From Clostridiales bacterium UBA1779 (GTDB lineage Bacteria > Bacillota > Clostridia > Oscillospirales > CAG-272): DNA of 18,087 nucleotides. The stretch is from NCBI GenBank assembly GCA_002314565.1, contig DCGL01000130.1, positions 1 to 18,087 on the forward strand, in the 5' to 3' direction. Position 1 is the first letter of the stretch. Each line of letters opens with the position of its first letter. The notes below the pieces were generated by a model that was not told where the DNA came from, ran no database searches, and saw nothing but the letters and a program-made list of their open reading frames with translations. The position numbers were made by a program, and so were the translations under genes. Of the stretch, positions 6,652-13,124 are shown piece by piece.

Positions 6652-7803
6652 TCTGTGTATTCTGACAAGGCGGGAAACGCCGTCCGCAAGAGCGGAGGCG
6701 AGAGCGTCTATGTCAGCAGCTGTGTTATCGGCACAAAGGCTTACGCGTATCGTTGAGTCGGCTTCGGAGTCCGACAGACCGAATGCATGAAGTGAAGGAC
6801 TGATGTGGCGGTCCTTAGATGAACAGGCGGAGCCCGCCGAAACGCATATTCCCTTCGCTGACAGAAAGCTCAGCATAGTCTGGCTTTTGATATCGGGAAG
6901 CGTCACACTGAGTATGTGACTTACGTGAACCGGAGGTACGTTGAGGCGGCAGCCGGCGGCAGCGATTTTCTGTGACGCAAGCTCAAACAGATTATCGAGG
7001 ATGGCTGAATTATCAGCCGTTTTTTTATTTGCTTCACAGGCAGCAGCGGCGAAGCCCGCTATGCAAACCAGATTCTCGGTACCGGCTCTCAGACTTTCTT
7101 CCTGACCTCCGCCGTTAATCAGCGGAACCAGCGTGTGGCGCCTGAATGCCGCGTCAGACAGAAAAAGAGCTGCACAGCCCTTGGGGCCGTGAATTTTGTG
7201 TGCACTGACGGTAAATGCGTCAACGGATTTTATGGGGAGCTTTACACGCGTAAAGCCCTGAACGCAGTCACAGTGAATGAAGGCGTCCGGACAATATTTT
7301 CTGACAAGCTTAGATGCCGACTCAATGTCATAAAGAGCTCCCGTTTCATTGTTGACAAGCATAAATGAGACTATGGCAGCTCCTTTTTTGAGCTCCTTCT
7401 CAAGAAAATCAAGATCAAGGACACCGCCGCGCGTAGGTATCTGAACGTACTCGAAGCCGAAGCGCGAGGAAGCATATGCGGCTGAGTTATGAACGGAAGG
7501 ATGTTCCGAATCGGTGGTCAGAATACGCTTTGAAGCGTAGTGCTTCCCTGCCGACGCAGCACCGGTTATTGCCATATTGTTTGCTTCAGAGCCGGAGCCC
7601 GTAAAGAAAACGTGAAAGCCGTCGCGGATTCCGCAGGCGGAAAGCAGCTTCTGACGGCATTCCGAAAGCCGGGTTGCCGAAATCTGACCGGGACCGTGAA
7701 GCGATGAGGGATTTCCGTACAGATTCATGGCTTCCGTCATAGCCTGCTTTGCCGTATCCGACAGAGCCGTCGTGGCGCTGTTGTCAAGATAGATATAATC
7801 CAT
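6649..7803 (-). CDS. Cysteine desulfurase, NifS/IscS-like class V aminotransferase fold
   Basis: This PLP enzyme takes sulfur from cysteine as a persulfide, giving alanine, and passes it to Fe-S or thio-modification pathways. The 384 residues carry the expected set: YLDNSATT at the N-terminus, GNPSSLH, SGSEANN, His101 (SEHPS), NNETG, Asp179 and Gln182 (HCDCVQ), the PLP lysine Lys203 in SAHKIHGPKG, RAGTEN, and the catalytic Cys327 in SAGSACSSK. The active-site loop matches Firmicute NifS-type enzymes. No IscU, IscR, ThiI or MnmA gene is adjacent, so the sulfur acceptor cannot be told and I give no gene symbol. The start is only 3 bases after the upstream lipoprotein stop and has no clear ribosome site, suggesting translational coupling. 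Confidence 0.93.
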   Translation of the reverse strand: MDYIYLDNSATTALSDTAKQAMTEAMNLYGNPSSLHGPGQISATRLSECRQKLLSACGIRDGFHVFFTGSGSEANNMAITGAASAGKHYASKRILTTDSEHPSVHNSAAYASSRFGFEYVQIPTRGGVLDLDFLEKELKKGAAIVSFMLVNNETGALYDIESASKLVRKYCPDAFIHCDCVQGFTRVKLPIKSVDAFTVSAHKIHGPKGCAALFLSDAAFRRHTLVPLINGGGQEESLRAGTENLVCIAGFAAAACEANKKTADNSAILDNLFELASQKIAAAGCRLNVPPVHVSHILSVTLPDIKSQTMLSFLSAKGICVSAGSACSSKDRHISPSLHAFGLSDSEADSTIRVSLCADNTAADIDALASALADGVSRLVRIHR

Positions 7804-7806
7804 TGA

Positions 7807-8445
7807 TTATCTGAAAGAAATATAAGAAACGATTTCTTTTACTTCGTAAAGATGGCTGTCGAAAATATCTGCTTCGGCGGTATAGGTGAAAACGTAGAAA
7901 AGGTTTGAATGCAGGCAGACAATCTGTCTGAAATTGTAAGCAGTGCCCGAGACAGTACATGAATAGTCAAATCTGAGGGCGTTCAGACCTGCAAGCTTAG
8001 TCTTTTGTGCAACATCGAGAACGTTTAAGGAAGACGAGCTTACGGTGCCGTCTGTCAGCTCAGTAGCTGAAGAATCAATTGAAGACGATGCAACGGCAGA
8101 TGATGAGGTCGATTTCTTCAGTGCGTAGCCCGGAAGAGATTCGCGCAGGCAGGCATCGGCGTAAACAAGATATTCTTCAAGCGTTGTAAAGGATTCGTCG
8201 GCTGTAATGCAGGTCACGCTGACGTTTGACTTATCTGTTGCGGAGTAAACCGCCGAAGCAGTTCCGCAGGCGGAATTATCCACCCAGGACTTGGGCACAT
8301 AAAGATTGAAAGAGGAGCCCGAAGGGGAAACCGACATATAACCGTCCGGTATTTCGGAATCACCGCAGGAAGACAGCGCTGACAAAGCAAGAACAGCGAT
8401 AAGAATAATTGACAGGATTTTGGTTGTTTTTTTCATAATAATCAT
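7807..8445 (-). CDS. Small secreted lipoprotein of unknown function
   Basis: The 212-residue product has a clear lipoprotein signal: lysines at 5, 6 and 9, hydrophobic core IILIAVLALSAL and lipobox LSSC with Cys27. The mature part begins with a short segment (GYMSVSPSGSSFNLYVPKSW) resembling the start of PsbP/DcrB-like folds, in which a beta-sheet follows a 'surface-exposed wedge'. That is only a loose resemblance. A Ser/Thr-rich stretch at about 110-145 looks like an inserted linker, and the C-terminus returns to strand-like sequence (FRQIVCLHSNLFYVFTYTA). The start at 8445 has GAAAG only three bases away; an alternative ATG at 8436 is possible. It sits 16 bases after a YnbB-type gene and 3 bases before a cysteine desulfurase. 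Function unknown. Confidence 0.75.
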   Translation of the reverse strand: MIIMKKTTKILSIILIAVLALSALSSCGDSEIPDGYMSVSPSGSSFNLYVPKSWVDNSACGTASAVYSATDKSNVSVTCITADESFTTLEEYLVYADACLRESLPGYALKKSTSSSAVASSSIDSSATELTDGTVSSSSLNVLDVAQKTKLAGLNALRFDYSCTVSGTAYNFRQIVCLHSNLFYVFTYTAEADIFDSHLYEVKEIVSYISFR

Positions 8446-8461
8446 TTGCTTTCTATTGTTT

Positions 8462-9724
8462 TCAATTGGTTTTTCTGCCGACTCTTGCGGCTGCCTTTAA
8501 AATTCCGTATTTACCGCTTTCATAGGTAAGTCCGCCCTGGAAATAGGCTGTATAGGGCTCACGCAGGGGACCGTCGGCGGAGAGCTCCAGAGATGCCCCC
8601 TGAACGAAACATCCGGCTGCCATAATAACCTCGTCACTGTAGCCAGGCATTGCCCAGGGCTGAGGCTCTACGTAGGAATCAACGGGGGAGCCGGACTGAA
8701 TTCCGACGCAGAAATTGCACAGGGCTTCTCTTGAATGGGTTATTACGGTCTGAATGATGTCCGCGCGTCTTTCATTCCAGGTCGGGAAAACCTCATATCC
8801 GAGGCTGTCGAATATATATGCTGCCAGATGAGCCGTCTTGAGTGCCGCCGCAGTGGTATGAGGAGCATAAAACAGGCCCTGGAACATATTTCTGTTCTGA
8901 CCGAGTGTGCAGCCGACCTCACCTCCGACACCGACGGTCGTCAGTCTGTATGAGGCAAGCTCGACGGCTTTGGCACTGCCGGCAAGGTATCCTCCGGTCA
9001 GCGCCATTCCACCGCCCGGGTTCTTGATAAGTGAACCGACAAGCAGGTCGGCCTTGGGTTCTTTCACATCTGTGAATTCGCCGTAGCAGTTGTCGACGAC
9101 AACGAAAATATCGTCCCTGATGGAATGTGCAAGCTCGTAAAGCTCGGTTATTTCATCGGGGAAAAGCGTGCGGCGGTTAAGATATCCTTTTGAACGCTGA
9201 ACCTCAAGAACTTTTACCGAAGGATCGGATTTCAGCCTTTCAGCAACGGCATCAAGATCGATTCTTCCCTTCTCAATTCCGCCCTTCAGCTCAATCTGAG
9301 CGTATTTAACGCCGAAATCGGCAAGACTTCCGTTTCCGTCAGCGCCTGTGATACCGATAACACCGTCAAGCGTATCATAAGGCTTTCCGGTTACGGCGAG
9401 AAGCGTGTCACCGGGACGAAGAAGACCGAAGAGTGCCGTTGAAATCGCGTGAGTGCCGTTTACGAAATTGTGTCTGACAAGTGCCGCTTCCGTTCCGAAC
9501 ACCCTGGCCCAGACCCTGTCAAGCACCTCGCGTCCGCGGTCATCATATCCGTAACCCGTAGTACCCGCAAAACAGGAATCACTGACCCTCTCTTTTCTGA
9601 AAGCGTCAAGAACACGGCTGGTATTTTCATATGATATTGAATCAATTCTGTCAAAAAGCTGCTTCATTTCAACTTCCCCCCGGGAAGCCAGCGCCAGCAG
9701 TTCTTCATCGCTCATTTTTTTCAT
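8462..9724 (-). CDS. ynbB: YnbB-type PLP enzyme (methionine gamma-lyase-like / 'aluminum resistance' family)
   Basis: The 420-residue product matches the YnbB family, annotated as methionine gamma-lyase-like or aluminum resistance protein; the true substrate is not settled to my knowledge. Fold-type I PLP features are visible: GTTGYGYDDRGRE near residue 54, the cofactor-phosphate region HNFVNGTHA, GKPYDTLDGVIG, EVQRSKGY, Asp211 in VVVDNCYGEF that should contact the PLP ring nitrogen, and Lys234 in GSLIKNPGGG as the probable PLP Schiff-base lysine. The ATG at 9724 has AAAGGG 7 bases upstream. It lies 67 bases downstream of murD and directly before a lipoprotein and a cysteine desulfurase, so two PLP enzymes of possible sulfur metabolism share an operon. 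The link is inference. Confidence 0.9.
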   Translation of the reverse strand: MKKMSDEELLALASRGEVEMKQLFDRIDSISYENTSRVLDAFRKERVSDSCFAGTTGYGYDDRGREVLDRVWARVFGTEAALVRHNFVNGTHAISTALFGLLRPGDTLLAVTGKPYDTLDGVIGITGADGNGSLADFGVKYAQIELKGGIEKGRIDLDAVAERLKSDPSVKVLEVQRSKGYLNRRTLFPDEITELYELAHSIRDDIFVVVDNCYGEFTDVKEPKADLLVGSLIKNPGGGMALTGGYLAGSAKAVELASYRLTTVGVGGEVGCTLGQNRNMFQGLFYAPHTTAAALKTAHLAAYIFDSLGYEVFPTWNERRADIIQTVITHSREALCNFCVGIQSGSPVDSYVEPQPWAMPGYSDEVIMAAGCFVQGASLELSADGPLREPYTAYFQGGLTYESGKYGILKAAARVGRKTN

Positions 9725-9766
9725 TTTATTCCCTTTCTGTCAGTTACGGTCTGTAAATCCTTGCGG

Positions 9767-9795
9767 ATATTAACCGCTGAAAACGTATTAATCAA
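9767..9795 (-). promoter_or_regulatory. Possible internal promoter before ynbB
   Basis: On the minus strand, TTGATT (9790-9795) and TAATAT (9767-9772) are 17 bases apart, about 43 bases upstream of the ynbB start. The -35 box overlaps the murD stop codon, as in the tmcAL-downstream promoter. Both boxes deviate from consensus, so the call is weak. Confidence 0.35.
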
Positions 9796-11237
9796 AGTGA
9801 ATTTATAATATCCTTAAAATGTCTGCCTCTTTCTTCGAAATTGGCAAACCTGTCAAATGAGGTACAGGCCGGAGACAAAATGACGGCACTGCCCGGTGTT
9901 GCAAGAGACGATGCTGTTCTGAGAGCCTCATCAAAATCGTCAACGCGAACAAGCTTCAGATTTTCGCCCATATCTTCTCTTGTCTCTGCAGCTTTCTTCA
10001 TTGCAGTTTCAATGATTCCGGCTGCTTCTCCGGTAAGTACGACGGCAGATGCCTTTTTATACAGTTCGGCAGCAAGCGTGTCAAAAGGAACGTGCTTGTC
10101 TCTTCCTCCGAGTATTACGACAGGTCGGCAGCTGAGATTCGACAGTGCAGCAAGAGTTCTTGTAGGGGTTGAATCAATTGAACTGTTATAATATTTAACT
10201 CCTTCTTTTTCACGCACGAGTTCAAAACGGTGCTCAACCCCGCCGAATTCGTTTGCAATCTTCTTAATCGACTTGATTCCGACATAACCGCGTGTAAGTG
10301 CAATGGCCACCATAAAGTTCTCTACGTTATGAAGACCCGGGATTTTTATCTCCGAAATTGGCAGAATTTCTCTGTCGTGTCTTCCGTCACAATACGTAAT
10401 GCAGCCGTTCTTCAGATAAAGCAGGTCAGAATCGCGGCGACCTTCGGTAAGCGTGGAGTACGTGTCCTTTTCATCATTATGCGCTGTAAAGAAAGTTACG
10501 TGTCCGCGGAACAACTTTGCGGCGCGTTCGCTGTTCTTATCCTTGGCATTCAGGACGAGCAGTTCGGTTCTGTCACCGAACACGTTATACTTGCAGGCGA
10601 TATACTCGTCCATATCCTTGTGCCAGTTAAGATGGTTAGGAGTAATATTGGTAATTGCTGCTCTCTTTGCAGGTCCGTGCATGGTAAAAAGCTGGAAGCT
10701 TGAAAGCTCAAGAACCGCGCAGTCGTTTCTCTTCATATCTCTGACGAGCGGAAGAAGAGGAGTGCCTATGTTGCCTCCGACAAAGCTGCGATGTGGGCTT
10801 TCCGAAAGCAAAAGATTTGTCAGTGTCGTTGAAGTGGTCTTTCCGTCGCTGCCTGTAACCGTAAAAATATCCCCGGGACAGGCATCGCAGAACCATTCCA
10901 TCTCGGATGTCAGAATTGCGCCGCGTTTTACGGCCTCCTGCAGGTCCCCTGAATCAGGACGTATGCCGGGGCTTCGAAAAATTACAGTCCCCGTCATCGA
11001 AGCGGAATCACAGATTCCGTCACAGGGATCTTTTCCCGTAATGAATACGGCGTTTTCAAGCTCAGCGGGAACGTCAAGCTCTTCGCGTGCTTTTTTGTCA
11101 CGAATGACAATTCTCTCAGGCGGAAGCATTGAAAGGAGTACACGGCAAAGAGGCCTGTTTGAAATACCGAAGCCGAGAACAACAGCCCTGCCACGGTCAG
11201 TCTGAAATATATCTCTGAGTAAAAAATCAAGTTTCAT
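9792..11237 (-). CDS. murD: UDP-N-acetylmuramoyl-L-alanine--D-glutamate ligase
   Basis: MurD adds D-glutamate to UDP-MurNAc-L-Ala in the cytoplasm, using ATP, in peptidoglycan synthesis. The 481-residue product has the three Mur-ligase parts: an N-terminal Rossmann-like domain (VVLGFGISNRP at about 19), the central ATPase with P-loop TGSDGKTT at 128-135, GGNIG and ELSSFQL, the NHLNWHKDMDEY region with the following lysine, and the C-terminal domain with LGGRDKH and LSPACTSFD. SDGKTT instead of the more common TNGKTT is a variant P-loop I associate with clostridial MurD. GGAG lies 10 bases before the ATG. The gene is away from any division/cell-wall cluster, and is followed by unrelated metabolic genes. 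Confidence 0.95.
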   Translation of the reverse strand: MKLDFLLRDIFQTDRGRAVVLGFGISNRPLCRVLLSMLPPERIVIRDKKAREELDVPAELENAVFITGKDPCDGICDSASMTGTVIFRSPGIRPDSGDLQEAVKRGAILTSEMEWFCDACPGDIFTVTGSDGKTTSTTLTNLLLSESPHRSFVGGNIGTPLLPLVRDMKRNDCAVLELSSFQLFTMHGPAKRAAITNITPNHLNWHKDMDEYIACKYNVFGDRTELLVLNAKDKNSERAAKLFRGHVTFFTAHNDEKDTYSTLTEGRRDSDLLYLKNGCITYCDGRHDREILPISEIKIPGLHNVENFMVAIALTRGYVGIKSIKKIANEFGGVEHRFELVREKEGVKYYNSSIDSTPTRTLAALSNLSCRPVVILGGRDKHVPFDTLAAELYKKASAVVLTGEAAGIIETAMKKAAETREDMGENLKLVRVDDFDEALRTASSLATPGSAVILSPACTSFDRFANFEERGRHFKDIINSL

Positions 11238-11268
11238 ATATAAAAGACTCCATATTATTAATCAAATA

Positions 11269-11297
11269 ATTATATTATAAAAATAAAGAATAATCAA
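11269..11297 (-). promoter_or_regulatory. Sigma-A promoter of murD
   Basis: On the minus strand, TTGATT (11292-11297) and a perfect TATAAT (11269-11274) are 17 bases apart in a very A/T-rich region about 32 bases upstream of the murD start. It is back-to-back with the promoter of the GDPD-like gene. Confidence 0.7.
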
Positions 11298-11316
11298 CCA
11301 TTTTTGTGTAAAAATA

Positions 11317-11345
11317 TTGACATATAATGTAATCAGTGATAAAAT
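11317..11345 (+). promoter_or_regulatory. Sigma-A promoter of the GDPD-like gene
   Basis: TTGACA (11317-11322) and TAAAAT (11340-11345) are separated by 17 bases. Transcription should start near 11352, leaving a leader of about 48 bases before the ATG at 11400. This argues against the longer TTG-initiated frame at 11355. Confidence 0.78.
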
Positions 11346-11399
11346 AATTGTTAATTGATTATAAATTTCACGGTGCAAACTATGCAGAAAGGCTTTTTC

Positions 11400-12191
11400 A
11401 TGGCTTACGAAAACTTCAGATTTCAAGCTCACAGAGGTGACAGCGCCTTCTATCCAGAAAACACTCTCGTTTCATATAAGGCGGCAATCGACCAGAAATA
11501 TCACGTAATAGAAATGGACAATAAATTCACTGCCGACGACGTTTGTATATGTCTGCACGACGGAACCTACAACAGAACGACACGGCGTCCAGACGGCACT
11601 GAATTTGAAGAAAAAACCGCTTCAACGGCTCTGACTCTTGCCGAAGTCAAGGAACTTGACGCCGGCATCTTTAAGGGTGAGGAATTCAGAGGAACGAAAA
11701 TCCCGACTCTTGCCGAGGCGCTTGATTTTATCAAAAACAACAGCACGCTCTCCGTAAAGCTCGACAACGTATTCCAGTCCTTCAGCGAAAAGCAGTTCGA
11801 AATCTTTATGTCCGACATAAGAAACGCTGATATGGGTTCACGCATCGGTTTTACCTGCAAGACCTTCCCCTATCTCAAGTTCCTTGCCGAAGCCTTCCCC
11901 GAAGCGGAAATGCACTACGACGGCACTCTTACCGACAGCGTTCTTTCGTTCATTGAAGCAAACATAAAAGACCGCACTACTGTCTGGATTCCCTTTGACA
12001 ACAAGGCTACTGCCTGGTGCCATGAGAGAAAGGCTTCAAAGGAATTCTGCGCGGATCTTCACAGATACGGCAAGGTCGGAATCTGGCTCATCTCTGAGGT
12101 TGACGAGCTTCGCGCCGCCGTTAAGGATTTCGGCGCCGATATTATCGAAACCAACGGAACGCTCAAGCCAAACGCACTTGAACTTATTTGA
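11400..12191 (+). CDS. Glycerophosphodiester phosphodiesterase family protein (variant metal site)
   Basis: The 263-residue cytoplasmic protein has the GDPD-type TIM-barrel pattern: QAHRGDSAFYPENT with His11 and Arg12, IEMD (Glu38, Asp40), CLHDGTYNRTT with His53, then KIPTLAEAL. Active members cut glycerophosphodiesters to glycerol 3-phosphate and an alcohol using a divalent metal. Usually a further Glu-x-Lys follows PTL in the next strand; here the aligned positions read K120-L-D122 (LSVKLDN), so the third metal-ligand Glu and the Lys appear swapped in charge. The C-terminal strand also reads ADIIETNG where TDxP-like motifs are common. The ATG at 11400 has AAAGG 7 bases upstream. Family is secure; activity on the usual substrate is uncertain. 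It is monocistronic, between a promoter and a terminator. Confidence 0.85.
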   Translation: MAYENFRFQAHRGDSAFYPENTLVSYKAAIDQKYHVIEMDNKFTADDVCICLHDGTYNRTTRRPDGTEFEEKTASTALTLAEVKELDAGIFKGEEFRGTKIPTLAEALDFIKNNSTLSVKLDNVFQSFSEKQFEIFMSDIRNADMGSRIGFTCKTFPYLKFLAEAFPEAEMHYDGTLTDSVLSFIEANIKDRTTVWIPFDNKATAWCHERKASKEFCADLHRYGKVGIWLISEVDELRAAVKDFGADIIETNGTLKPNALELI

Positions 12192-12202
12192 TTTTTTATA
12201 AT

Positions 12203-12241
12203 AAAAGGTGACTCGGGTCGTTTTCCCTGTCACCTTTTTTT
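12203..12241 (+). terminator. Terminator after the GDPD-like gene
   Basis: AAAAGGTGAC/GTCACCTTTT (12203-12212 and 12229-12238) form a 10-bp stem with an inner GGG/CCC, ending in seven T residues (12235-12241). The minus side is also T-rich (TTTTATTATAAAA), so it may back up termination of the leftward mscL transcript. Confidence 0.88.
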
Positions 12242-12250
12242 ACCAAAGAA

Positions 12251-12278
12251 GATGACAAAAGAACCGTCCCCTGTCATC
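12251..12278. repeat. REP-like hairpin repeat, copy A
   Basis: A 28-base element with 7-bp arms GATGACA/TGTCATC around a loop containing GAACCGTCCCC. The core resembles a short intergenic repeat (GGGGACGGTTC on the other strand) that I recall as common in clostridial genomes and often associated with Y1-transposase (RAYT-type) activity. That association is from memory, not checked. Confidence 0.7.
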
Positions 12279-12285
12279 CAAACAA

Positions 12286-12322
12286 AAAAGATGACAGAAG
12301 AAACGTCCCCCTGTCATCTTTT
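12286..12322. repeat. REP-like hairpin repeat, copy B, doubling as mscL terminator
   Basis: A direct repeat of copy A in the same orientation, with the 29-base core at 12290-12318. The arms GATGACA/TGTCATC extend to an 11-bp stem with AAAA/TTTT, and the loop has GAAACGTCCCCC (one change in the GACGG core). On the minus strand the stem is followed by CTTTTTTGTTTGG, so this copy makes a good terminator for mscL, whose stop codon is only about 9 bases away. Confidence 0.7.
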
Positions 12323-12330
12323 GACGACTA

Positions 12331-12972
12331 TTACAGTGTCTGTTTATTCTTTTCCATACGAAGCAGAATCTCTTTGATTTCCTTAAGCTCATCGGCCTGT
12401 GCGGCAACGTCATCGATGAAATTCTTCTTGATCTGTTCCTGTTTTGCGGCCTCGGCTTCAGCCGCGGCCTTTTTCTTTGCATCGGCCTCTGCAGCCTTAA
12501 TCTTTGCCGCTTCTATTTCCTTTTTATTTATGGCATTCTTGATTTTCAGGAAGGTCCGGATGACCATAAACAAAGTAAATGAAATTATCAGAAAATCGAC
12601 AAGCGCTTCAAGGAAAACGCCATAGGTCACGGCTATCTCAGGAACAGCCTTGATTCCGAGCTCCTCATTCGCTTCAATGCCGGTTCTGAGAACCCATTTA
12701 AGCTGGGTATAATCATCGCCTGACGGAAGAAGCAGAGACGTCAGCGGGGTAATAATGTTTGAAACCAGAGTATTAACAACCTTATTGAATGCGGCACCGA
12801 CGATAACGGCTACGGCTAAATCAACGACGTTTCCTTTTGCGACGAACTTTTTGAAGTCAACCCACAGAGAGTTTGCCTTCTTTTCAAGTTCTTTTCTTGC
12901 TTTTTCAGCTTCCTTTATGCTCTTTTTCAGTTCTTTTTCAATTTTCTTCTCTTCTCTGGTTTTCTTGGCCAT
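12331..12972 (-). CDS. mscL: Large-conductance mechanosensitive channel with terminal extensions
   Basis: MscL is a homopentameric membrane channel that opens on membrane tension and releases solutes after osmotic downshock. The core is clear: FKKFVAKGNVVDLAVAVIVG with TM1 at about 48-76 and the SNIITPL turn, a periplasmic loop, and TM2 at about 117-142 (ALVDFLIISFTLFMVIR). At 213 residues it is longer than the usual 130-150. The N-terminus has about 35 extra residues rich in Lys and Glu (KKIEKELKKSIKEAEKARKE), predicted here to be a charged helix before the normal S1 start. The C-terminal tail has an Ala/Lys/Glu linker at about 150-180 and the typical terminal helix DELKEIKEILLRM. AAGGAG lies 7 bases before the ATG, so this start is well supported. 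It follows pheT by 152 bases; no separate promoter was convincing. Confidence 0.92.
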   Translation of the reverse strand: MAKKTREEKKIEKELKKSIKEAEKARKELEKKANSLWVDFKKFVAKGNVVDLAVAVIVGAAFNKVVNTLVSNIITPLTSLLLPSGDDYTQLKWVLRTGIEANEELGIKAVPEIAVTYGVFLEALVDFLIISFTLFMVIRTFLKIKNAINKKEIEAAKIKAAEADAKKKAAAEAEAAKQEQIKKNFIDDVAAQADELKEIKEILLRMEKNKQTL

Positions 12973-13010
12973 CTCAGAACTCCTTGGAAAAATAATAAGA
13001 ACACTTTTTA

Positions 13011-13039
13011 ATAAACGGGGGTATGGTGCCCCCGTTTAT
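13011..13039. terminator. Possible terminator between pheT and mscL
   Basis: A perfect 11-bp stem ATAAACGGGGG/CCCCCGTTTAT (13011-13021 and 13029-13039) with a 7-base loop lies downstream of pheT. Neither side has a good T-run beyond the stem, so it may be a weak terminator or a processing/stability element that lets some pheT transcripts reach mscL. I see no other signal in 13040-13124. Confidence 0.5.
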
Positions 13040-13124
13040 ATTAACCGGAATCCCTGCATTTTTCGTACAAACGCCACAGTGTTGCCACAGAAACGTTTAA
13101 AGTATTCAGCAGGAAAATCCGATT

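Noticed and set aside
10453..11205. Long rightward open frame (250 codons) opposite murD
   Set aside because: It is antisense to a clearly conserved murD, has no ribosome site and no recognisable domain.
11355..11399. TTG-initiated extension of the GDPD-like protein
   Set aside because: It begins at about the predicted transcription start and has no ribosome site; AAAGG precedes the ATG at 11400.
12240..12482. Leftward 80-codon frame crossing the mscL end and the REP-like repeats
   Set aside because: It overlaps mscL in another frame and its C-terminus is just the translated repeats.
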